11,622 nucleotides of DNA, from NCBI GenBank assembly GCA_041601945.1, contig JBFIHG010000054.1, forward strand, positions 1 through 11,622, read 5' to 3'. A program made the position numbers and the translations under genes. The notes beneath the pieces were generated by a model. It was not told the DNA's origin, made no database searches, and saw only the letters and a list, made by a program, of their open reading frames with translations. Below, in pieces: positions 6,161 through 11,622 of this stretch (position 1 is the stretch's first letter; each line of letters starts with the position of its first letter). This DNA is from JBFJKD01 sp041601945. GTDB lineage: Bacteria; Pseudomonadota; Gammaproteobacteria; Pseudomonadales; Porticoccaceae.

Positions 6161-6838
6161 TTAACGAGTGGGTAGCGTTATTTCATTGGTAAAAAACGAC
6201 CGCAGTTGGCGACCGATACCTTCACAGGCCTCACTTTTGACCTGGGCAATGATCGGGATCGGAGCACCCAGGGCAAACAGGTAGGATGTGCCTTTGGCGT
6301 CGACTTTGACCCGCCCGTTTTCACTAAAAGTCTCGACATCCCAGATAATGGCTTCGTAGTTAGCATTTTTATCCCAGGTGGCGTAACCGAAACAGCCACC
6401 GCCGCCGGGACCGACGCCACAGGCCAGGGATCCTTCCTTGTCGGTGGTTTCGGTACTGCCGTCTACCCAGATCATGTAGCGAATCCCCAGGGAACGAATG
6501 CGTTCTGCCAGCAGGGGTTCGTTCATCATCGCCTGCAGACGGTTCAATGTTAGCGGCGCAGTGCGCGGTTCAAACCAGGGATACAGGGAATCTATAAACG
6601 ATTGCTCCGACACCACCGCCACTGCTGCGGCGCTGCCGAGTTTGTCGCCGATGCACTCGATAAAATCCGGCTCGGTCTCGTATTTTCCCTCGTGGCGACG
6701 ACCGAGCACCACCACACGCTCCGCTTTGTTCAGGGTTAACTGGGTGTTGTTTTCCCGGTATTCGTCTACGGTGGTACTGGTGCACGCGCCGAGCGAGATC
6801 GCGAGGGCGACGAGCAGCGGTGCAATGCCTGGCTTCAT
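6161..6838 (-). CDS. lipoprotein of unknown function (225 aa)
   Basis: A signal peptide with lipobox L-G-A-C (Cys19) marks a lipoprotein; the residues after the Cys (TSTT) do not include Asp at +2, so outer-membrane sorting is expected. The mature part has NKAERVVVLGRRHEG (about 37-51), a charged segment with Cys62, a strongly conserved-looking SLYPWFEPRTAPLTLNRLQAMM (84-105), a strand RYMIWVDG, and a glycine-rich loop with two cysteines (Cys140 and Cys149, around GVGPGGGG) that could form a disulfide. Later segments (YEAIIWDVET, GTSYLFALGAPIPIIAQV) suggest a compact alpha/beta domain. I do not recognise a named family. The start has AGGAG eight bases upstream, inside the end of the previous gene, and overlaps that gene by ATGA. 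Probably part of the envelope complex encoded upstream. Confidence 0.88.
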   Translation of the reverse strand: MKPGIAPLLVALAISLGACTSTTVDEYRENNTQLTLNKAERVVVLGRRHEGKYETEPDFIECIGDKLGSAAAVAVVSEQSFIDSLYPWFEPRTAPLTLNRLQAMMNEPLLAERIRSLGIRYMIWVDGSTETTDKEGSLACGVGPGGGGCFGYATWDKNANYEAIIWDVETFSENGRVKVDAKGTSYLFALGAPIPIIAQVKSEACEGIGRQLRSFFTNEITLPTR

Positions 6839-7458
6839 GGTGCACGCTCCTGTGAGAGCGTGGGTTGGATGCGTCTGGTCGCCAGCCAGTCCCTGATTTC
6901 GGGTACCCGTGCAAAACCGGTAACCAGGTTCGCGCCGGCGTCGCGCAGTGCGACGATCGCAGCCTGGTTGAGGGCCTCGGCATCGGACTTGAGAAAACGG
7001 GTGGGAGTTTTGCCGTAGGCGGGCATGATCCAGTCGGCGAGGGGCTGGCCGTTGGCATCAAACACGCGAACATTGTATTTGATCCACACCTCAAAAATAT
7101 TCAGCTGTGTTTCACTCGGCATTGCCACCTGAACCTCCTCGACTACCGGCATAATGATTAGATCAGTGGCGGCGGACGCGGGTAGTTGATCGAGTGTGGC
7201 GATTTCTTTAAACAAGCTGCGAGCGACGGTGGTAAACAGGGCCATCTGGGTGGTACCCACGGCAATACTGACTTCCCGCGTGCCCTCGTTTCGAAAGATG
7301 TACTCGCGAAACGGCTGCTCAAATACCAGTGTGGCACTGAGCGGCAATGGGCGCGTGAGCGCGGGTGGAAAGGCGCCTTCCACCACCACTTCCGTGGCAC
7401 ACCCCGACAACACCACAATGGCCAGTACGGCGAGTGATCGGACCAGACCTGGCAGCAT
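6835..7458 (-). CDS. lipoprotein of unknown function (207 aa)
   Basis: An N-terminal signal with lipobox L-S-G-C (Cys20) followed by ATEVV, consistent with outer-membrane sorting. The mature domain alternates strands and helices: LPLSATLVFEQPFREYIFRN, then VSIAVGTTQMALFTTVARSLFKEIATLDQLP, then TDLIIMPVVEEVQVAMPSET, IFEVWIKYNVRVFDANGQPLADWIMPAYGKTPTRF and a final helix with DAEALNQAAIVALRDAGANLVTGF. This layout resembles periplasmic auxiliary lipoproteins with a 'G-x-x-x-x-x-x-f-x-x-a-l-x-x-x-F' helix and a C-terminal AL-R-AG helix, but I cannot name the family. The gene begins 18 bases after the VWA gene (CGGGAA upstream of the ATG) and overlaps the next lipoprotein by four bases, so the pair is probably made together. 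Confidence 0.87.
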   Translation of the reverse strand: MLPGLVRSLAVLAIVVLSGCATEVVVEGAFPPALTRPLPLSATLVFEQPFREYIFRNEGTREVSIAVGTTQMALFTTVARSLFKEIATLDQLPASAATDLIIMPVVEEVQVAMPSETQLNIFEVWIKYNVRVFDANGQPLADWIMPAYGKTPTRFLKSDAEALNQAAIVALRDAGANLVTGFARVPEIRDWLATRRIQPTLSQERAP

Positions 7459-7476
7459 ATTATTCCCGTCCCACGA

Positions 7477-8463
7477 CTAGTTGAGGCCGTTGAGCCCGAC
7501 GAAGGTTCCGCCGTTGCGATAACTCAGTTCGCGCATCAGCGCGGCAAAACGGCCAGCGGTCTGCGCGCGGCCGCCCGGTGCCAGAAAGTGTACCGGAAAG
7601 CCCACCGTGTGAATGCGCACCAGACGTTCACCCTGGCGCCGCTCCCGATTCATTCTATCGACCGTGGTCAGCACATTCCTGATGGAACCACCGGTAAAAT
7701 CGTCGCCAAACACGTACAGGCTAATTTTCTTGTCTGGCGCGTAAAACGCGCGAATAGCCCGTTCTATGCCCTCCACCGGGCTGGAGTTACTGAACGGCGT
7801 CCAGCTTGCGAGCCGTTGAATAATGGCCTTGCGCCGCCCCGGCGTGTCGGGAATCCATTTGCCCCGATACCCGGAAAACATGTAGTCACCCATGTCGTTC
7901 ATGATTTGCAGGCCTTTTACCCGGGGATAAATATCCAGCACATTAATCATCTCCTTGCGCACCCGCGGCCAGGCATAGTTGTACATACTGCCCGACGTGT
8001 CGATGATAAAGATGATGTATTCGCTGTCCACCGGGATACCGCCCACCAGCTGGTTTTTGCTACGGCTGTTTTCGCCCAACAGGCGTTGCATTTCTTCGCT
8101 CAAAATTTGCAACGCCAGGGTCAACTCGTCGCGTTCAGTGGTGTCGACATCGGCAACCGCGTCCTGCTGGCGTTCCAGACTGGCCAGTCGTTCCCGCAGA
8201 CGGGCGATATTGTCCCGCAGGTCGGATAATTGTTCCTGTTTGCTGATCAACTCCAGGTTCAACACCCGCGCGTCGGCGCGCATGTCAAACAGCTGCGCCT
8301 GTAACGCCTCGACATTGTCGCTGGTCAGCGGCGCCTGCGGTGGGGCTGGCGTGTCGACAATGCGCGCGATAATCAACAACAGCACGATAGCGCCGAACCC
8401 GCAGCTGATAACGTCGAGAAACGAAATACTGACTTCCTCGAGAAAGCGGCGTTTACGTCGCAT
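7477..8463 (-). CDS. membrane-anchored VWA domain protein with ExbD/TolR-like N-terminal helix (VWA-1)
   Basis: A 328-aa protein. The ATG at 8463 follows an in-frame TTG; neither has a strong Shine-Dalgarno. Residues 1-8 are basic (cytoplasmic), followed by one transmembrane helix at about 14-35 (SISFLDVISCGFGAIVLLLI). Asp17 sits where ExbD/TolR/MotB carry the ion-carrying Asp. Residues about 50-132 form a coiled coil of heptad-like charged repeats, then a von Willebrand A domain from about 148 to the end begins with IIFIIDTSGSM (MIDAS D155, S157, S159). The later MIDAS elements are less typical: serines in the S-N-S-S-P segment (226-229) where a Thr is usual, and F-G-D-D-F instead of T-D-G. 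Topology puts the VWA domain in the periplasm. A 76-base gap follows the paralogous gene upstream. Confidence 0.92.
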   Translation of the reverse strand: MRRKRRFLEEVSISFLDVISCGFGAIVLLLIIARIVDTPAPPQAPLTSDNVEALQAQLFDMRADARVLNLELISKQEQLSDLRDNIARLRERLASLERQQDAVADVDTTERDELTLALQILSEEMQRLLGENSRSKNQLVGGIPVDSEYIIFIIDTSGSMYNYAWPRVRKEMINVLDIYPRVKGLQIMNDMGDYMFSGYRGKWIPDTPGRRKAIIQRLASWTPFSNSSPVEGIERAIRAFYAPDKKISLYVFGDDFTGGSIRNVLTTVDRMNRERRQGERLVRIHTVGFPVHFLAPGGRAQTAGRFAALMRELSYRNGGTFVGLNGLN

Positions 8464-8539
8464 CAAAATACCCGGTGCACTGCATAATTAATCATCCCGC
8501 GAAGGCATTGCATAGTCAGCGTTCGCCATTGGCGCCGCA

Positions 8540-9607
8540 TCACGGCCAGTCACTTGCGGGGCTTAAAAAAGCCCCTTTACTAGCCAGGCTCAATTGCCAG
8601 AATAGCGCCGCCGCATCCGGGTCGCCCTCCATGGGAAATAACACAATATTAACCGGGATACCTGCGGGCAGACGCTGCGCAGCTTCGCTAAATAATTTGA
8701 TCCGCTCCTTGCCGGACACCGTGTTGCCGCGGGGCGGTTTCTGCCCCTGGGTGGGCAGCCCATCGGTAATTAAAAAAATGTTGTCCGCGCGGGGTGTCAG
8801 GGCGCTAACCACATTAAACGCGTTTATCAGACTGGTGCCGTCGTGGGGAATCTGCTGTTTGAGTGCGCGCAGTGCGGCGTCGAGACTGGCGCTGTCGTCT
8901 GCGTTTTGCCAGCGCCCGCCGCTGGCAGGATTGAGCGCCGCTGCGACGGTGTTAAATGTGTAAATCTGGTATTGACTGTCGCGCGGTATCTGCGCCACCA
9001 ACCACTCGACCGTGCGCACGGCACGTCGCCACTTCGCAGAATTGCGCTGCACGCTGGCGCTCATATTCCGCAGCCGCAGAATGTTTACGATACTGTCGTC
9101 GAGCATGCTCGCCGAACTGTCCACCAGGATCAGGATGCGCCGCCCACCGAGCTTCAGTCCAGTCAGATACTGTCGATCGCCGTCGCCGACAAAGCGACGC
9201 AGGTCTTTGTCGCGCCCAGTTTCCCGCAGCTCAGACGTTTTTTTCTCCAGATCCCGGACCTTCTTGCGCAGCAAGGGAATATCTTCCTGGGCGTCGCTTT
9301 GTATACTGCGTTCGCGTTTTTTATCGCTGATTTGCGTTTGCACGCGATCCGCCAGACCCTGCGCAGCGACCGCCTGTTGCTCAATATCCGCCAGGCTATT
9401 GCGTAGTTGCGCGACTTCCTGCTCGCCTTTGCGCAGGTCCTGGTGCAGTAATTCGATTTCCGTACCGAAACGCGGATCCACAGTGGCGGCGTCCATGGCG
9501 CCGTGTTTAAGAATCAGAAACAGGAGCGTGACGGCGCCGAAGCCGCAGGCCATGATATCGAGAAACGACAGGCTGAACGTGCTGATTCGCCGTTGCTGTC
9601 GTCTCAC
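8540..9607 (-). CDS. membrane-anchored VWA domain protein with ExbD/TolR-like N-terminal helix (VWA-2)
   Basis: A 355-aa protein starting at GTG (9607) with GAGGTG seven bases upstream, inside the end of the preceding gene; only one base separates the two genes. Basic N-terminus (RRQQRR), one transmembrane helix (about 12-33, SLSFLDIMACGFGAVTLLFL) with Asp17 at the same position as in VWA-1, a long coiled coil (about 48-135), then a VWA domain from about 155. Its MIDAS is complete: DSSAS at 163-167, Thr258 in H-D-G-T-S, and Asp282 in I-T-D-G. It is clearly paralogous to VWA-1 (S-x-S-F-L-D-x-x-x-C-G-F-G-A shared). The last codons contain a 7-bp inverted repeat (8558-8564 / 8569-8575). Likely partner of the MotA/ExbB-type channel; the VWA head probably binds a protein or metal in the periplasm. 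Confidence 0.93.
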   Translation of the reverse strand: MRRQQRRISTFSLSFLDIMACGFGAVTLLFLILKHGAMDAATVDPRFGTEIELLHQDLRKGEQEVAQLRNSLADIEQQAVAAQGLADRVQTQISDKKRERSIQSDAQEDIPLLRKKVRDLEKKTSELRETGRDKDLRRFVGDGDRQYLTGLKLGGRRILILVDSSASMLDDSIVNILRLRNMSASVQRNSAKWRRAVRTVEWLVAQIPRDSQYQIYTFNTVAAALNPASGGRWQNADDSASLDAALRALKQQIPHDGTSLINAFNVVSALTPRADNIFLITDGLPTQGQKPPRGNTVSGKERIKLFSEAAQRLPAGIPVNIVLFPMEGDPDAAALFWQLSLASKGAFLSPASDWP

Positions 9608-9608
9608 G

Positions 9609-10877
9609 TTACAGCACCTCGATCAGGCCGATTTGGTGTGTTCCGATTTCAATCTGATCGCCACACCGTAGATCGGTGCGCTCGCCACTACAGCGGACCT
9701 GGTCGTCACTACTGCGCAACATCAGCCTACTGTCCTGCAGTTGCAGCGTGGTGGAAGCCCCGTCGCCGTCGTCAAACGCCAGACCGGTGTCTCCAATCCG
9801 AATCCCGACGCCAATACCGATGGGGTATGCACGGTGGTGATAAACCAGGTGCGTGGGTAGGCGTCGGGTACCTGGCGTATGCGACGGTGACGCGGGACCG
9901 CCGGCAATCGGCAGGGCGGTGATGAAGTGCAAGGCCTCTGAGCTTTGGTCACGCAGGGCATCGGCGCTGAGTTCGCAGCCGCGCAGCGCGCTGTTGTGCG
10001 GTACCACCGTAGCGTCCGGCAGATACTCCGCAAGGCCGGGTAGCGTGGCCACGCGCTGGCTAAGTAACAAGGTTGCCGCTGGATAGCGGGCGATGGCCTG
10101 TTGTAAGCGTGCGAGGCGCTGCGCGTTGACTGCAATCAGATCACTGCGCAATACATTAAGGCGAAAATTTCCCTGAGGTGCGCTCAATTCCACTACCACT
10201 TCGGATTTTTCTCCGAGCATGGATAGCCAGTCCGGCAAGCGATCCCGAAGTTGTTGTTCGCCCGCTGCCGTGTGTAACGGATCGTAGCGATACTGCTGAA
10301 TAAAGGCGTTGGCGATGCACTGCGCGAAGTGATCGTGCAGCACCTTAAGACCGACTTCCGGCAGCGATTCCACCGCGCGCCGGGCAACGCTGTTGGTGGC
10401 ATCGATTTCCGTGATCACCGCCGTGTGCAACTGTATATCCACGTATAACAAATGACCTTGCCGACCACTGCTGACACTGGCTGCTACGGCGGCATCGACC
10501 ACGCCCGCAGCGCTAAATCCGGCGGCTTTAACCAGCCCCAGTAGCAGCGCCAGCTGGTCGTTGGACATGTTGCTGGGGACGGTGAAAATTACTTCGCCGG
10601 GAGCACCCATGTCGCGGTGCAACTGCTGGAGTTGTGCATACGCGAGGTCCGCGCTGTGGCGGGCAAAATCGGTGCGCAGTGGCAGGGGTGTCAGGTTGAG
10701 CTGATGCCAGTAGTGATTGAAACTACGTTGCGGTTCCAGCCAGGCTCTGCGCAGCGCCGGGGCGCCGGTAATGATGCCGTTATCGGTGACGATCGCGTAG
10801 CCCGGGCTGACCGCGTGGTGCTCGTTATGCCGCCATTGAATACCGCTATCGTTAAGTTCCAGAACTGCTGTGGTCAA
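9609..10877 (-). CDS. Hsp70/actin-like ATPase-fold protein with FHA-like C-terminus
   Basis: A 422-aa protein starting at TTG (10877), with GGAGA six bases upstream; no ATG occurs before about residue 90, and the fold begins directly with AVLELNDSGIQ. Segment 95-133 (EVIFTVPSNMSNDQLALLLGLVKAAGF, then GVVDAAVAAS) matches the Hsp70/actin-type core, and LLYVDIQLHTAVITEI (143-158) resembles the second phosphate-binding hairpin, though the D-x-G-G glycines are absent. ATP hydrolysis is therefore uncertain. Residues about 345-422 look like an FHA fold (YPIGIGVGIRIGDTG, ending LRCGDQIEIGTHQIGLIEVL), but the Gly-Arg and Ser-x-x-His phosphothreonine residues are not evident. No signal peptide or membrane helix, so cytoplasmic. 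It lies between the channel gene and VWA-2 and could be the cytoplasmic regulator or energising partner. Family call is by motif only. Confidence 0.8.
   Translation of the reverse strand: MTTAVLELNDSGIQWRHNEHHAVSPGYAIVTDNGIITGAPALRRAWLEPQRSFNHYWHQLNLTPLPLRTDFARHSADLAYAQLQQLHRDMGAPGEVIFTVPSNMSNDQLALLLGLVKAAGFSAAGVVDAAVAASVSSGRQGHLLYVDIQLHTAVITEIDATNSVARRAVESLPEVGLKVLHDHFAQCIANAFIQQYRYDPLHTAAGEQQLRDRLPDWLSMLGEKSEVVVELSAPQGNFRLNVLRSDLIAVNAQRLARLQQAIARYPAATLLLSQRVATLPGLAEYLPDATVVPHNSALRGCELSADALRDQSSEALHFITALPIAGGPASPSHTPGTRRLPTHLVYHHRAYPIGIGVGIRIGDTGLAFDDGDGASTTLQLQDSRLMLRSSDDQVRCSGERTDLRCGDQIEIGTHQIGLIEVL
9615..9620 (-). promoter_or_regulatory. ribosome binding site supporting the GTG start of VWA-2
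   Basis: Minus-strand GAGGTG lies seven bases before the GTG at 9607 and overlaps the last codons of the Hsp70/actin-like gene, consistent with coupled translation. Confidence 0.65.
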
Positions 10878-10883
10878 AATTGC

Positions 10884-10888
10884 TCTCC
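10884..10888 (-). promoter_or_regulatory. ribosome binding site supporting the TTG start of the Hsp70-like gene
   Basis: Minus-strand GGAGA lies six bases before the TTG at 10877. Because no ATG or GTG at a plausible place exists near the fold's first strand, this decides the rare TTG start. Confidence 0.65.
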
Positions 10889-10908
10889 GGCGCGCGAACT
10901 GCGGTCGC

Positions 10909-11622
10909 TTAATCTGCTTTCAGGTGGCGCAGCAGATATTCGTCGCAATAACCGTGGGTGTCGAGTACCAGGCGCTCCTGTAGCAATTGCAGCTGGTGCA
11001 TAAAAAACATGACGCCGATACTGATTACCAGCGCGATCAGGGTTGAATTGAACGCGACGCCCAGGCTGGTGGTCACGCCGACGATATCGCCCTGTACCGC
11101 CTTGTGTGCCTGCGCCAACGCTTCGCCGATGCCGCGCACGGTGCCGATAAAGCCGATCGATGGTATTGCCCAGGCGATGTAACGCACCATGGACAGCTCG
11201 GAGTCGAGCCGGTTGGACTCGGTGTCGCACACTTCGCTGACAGCGTGAGATACATCCTGAATACTGCGCGTGGCGCTGAAGCGGCGCAAACCCGCGAGCA
11301 GTGCGCGGGGTAACAGATAGCTGAGTTGCAGGGGGGGTAGCGCCTGAATTGGGCGCGAAAATTGCCGCGCGTCCTCGGGCAGAATGCGCGTACCGTCGGC
11401 GACCTGCAGTAGCGGTTGCTCCAACAATTTGCCTTCCTGTACGGCGCGCTGCGCCTTAAAGCCCATAATGGCCAGCGCCCACAACATCAATATAAAGCAG
11501 GATTCCTGCTCGTAATCCTTGATCACCACGTAGACTGAGCGCTGTGCGATGTAGGTTTCGCCAGCGGCTTCGCGGGCCATCTGTTCGGCAATGATGGCAT
11601 TGGCCTGGGGGCGGACCAATGC
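10909..11622 (-). CDS. MotA/TolQ/ExbB family proton-channel subunit (5' end outside the window)
   Basis: The frame is open to the right edge, so about 237 C-terminal residues are seen; a TTG at 11619 is not credible as a start. Three hydrophobic segments are present: CFILMLWALAIMGF (about residue 42), RYIAWAIPSIGFIGTVRGIGEAL (about 147-168) and LGVAFNSTLIALVISIGVMFFM (about 186-208). The last two match the paired pore helices of TolQ/ExbB/MotA, with threonines at about 160 (F-I-G-T-V-R-G-I) and 193 (N-S-T-L-I-A) in the positions known to line the ion path. A cytoplasmic region of about 90 residues lies between the first and second helices. Encoded immediately upstream of the Hsp70-like and the two ExbD-like VWA proteins, it should be the channel ring of their complex. 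Confidence 0.9.
   Translation of the reverse strand, partial: ALVRPQANAIIAEQMAREAAGETYIAQRSVYVVIKDYEQESCFILMLWALAIMGFKAQRAVQEGKLLEQPLLQVADGTRILPEDARQFSRPIQALPPLQLSYLLPRALLAGLRRFSATRSIQDVSHAVSEVCDTESNRLDSELSMVRYIAWAIPSIGFIGTVRGIGEALAQAHKAVQGDIVGVTTSLGVAFNSTLIALVISIGVMFFMHQLQLLQERLVLDTHGYCDEYLLRHLKAD

Noticed and set aside
8464..8539. Internal promoter between the two VWA genes (CTGACT, 17 bases, GATGAT)
   Set aside because: Both hexamers match only four of six; too weak to annotate, although the 76-base gap is the largest in the operon.
8555..8580. Slippery heptamer T-TTT-TTA in frame near the end of VWA-2, next to an inverted repeat (GGGGCTT / AAGCCCC)
   Set aside because: A -1 shift would give only four further residues before a TGA, so the product hardly changes, and there is no proper downstream stem. 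The hairpin also lacks a T-run on the coding strand, so it is not a terminator.
11617..11619. TTG as the start of the channel subunit
   Set aside because: The frame is open through the window edge, a Shine-Dalgarno cannot be seen, and the residues after it (VRPQANAIIAEQM) look like the inside of a protein.
7477..11622. Zorya-type antiphage system (MotA-like ZorA plus MotB-like ZorB)
   Set aside because: The channel plus Asp-helix proteins recall ZorA/ZorB, but the partners end in VWA domains, not OmpA-type peptidoglycan binding, and no helicase, nuclease or ZorC-E-like gene is in the window. The unseen 5' side could change this.

Overview
The window looks like part of the chromosome of a moderately GC-rich (high-50s % by eye) gammaproteobacterium. 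An aerobic, probably marine, environmental lineage with fatty-acid or aromatic catabolism would fit. The reasons are the gene families (SlyD with a short His-rich tail, an EVE protein, a BepA/LoiP-like M48 protease, CaiB/BaiF, VOC and CMD proteins) and the typical gammaproteobacterial lipoboxes and Shine-Dalgarno sites. The genus assignment is inference. No tRNA, rRNA, CRISPR array, insertion sequence or phage gene is visible, and no stretch over 300 bases lacks a gene.

Left part (1-1388, + strand): the C-terminal end of an alpha/beta hydrolase that runs off the left edge, an exported GlcG/HbpS-type protein and a carboxymuconolactone-decarboxylase-like protein, all codirectional. A stem-loop sits between the last two. 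They meet, tail to tail, a minus-strand group (3544 to 1395): a family III CoA-transferase/racemase, an unrecognised 116-aa protein with a very strong ribosome binding site, and a VOC (glyoxalase-fold) protein. Together this looks like small-molecule (acyl-CoA, ester or aromatic) catabolism of unknown substrate.

Middle (3629-4713, - strand): an EVE-domain protein and the peptidyl-prolyl isomerase/metallochaperone SlyD. SlyD has a convincing sigma70-type promoter just downstream of the M48 gene.

Right part (4720-11622, - strand, transcribed right to left): seven tightly packed genes that look like one operon, still open at the right edge. In order of transcription they are a MotA/TolQ/ExbB-type proton-channel subunit (5' end missing), an Hsp70/actin-like ATPase fold with an FHA-like C-terminus starting at TTG, two paralogous single-pass membrane proteins (N-terminal ExbD/TolR-like transmembrane helix with a conserved Asp, then coiled coil, then von Willebrand A domain), two outer-membrane-type lipoproteins, and a periplasmic M48 metalloprotease with a LysM-like tail. 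Spacings are 31, 1, 76, 18, -4 and 4 bases. This is the most interesting part of the window. It reads as an ion-driven stator whose two 'MotB/ExbD' partners carry VWA adhesion/metal-binding domains instead of a peptidoglycan-binding domain, apparently coupled to a cytoplasmic ATPase-like protein and envelope lipoproteins. I do not recognise it as a named system.
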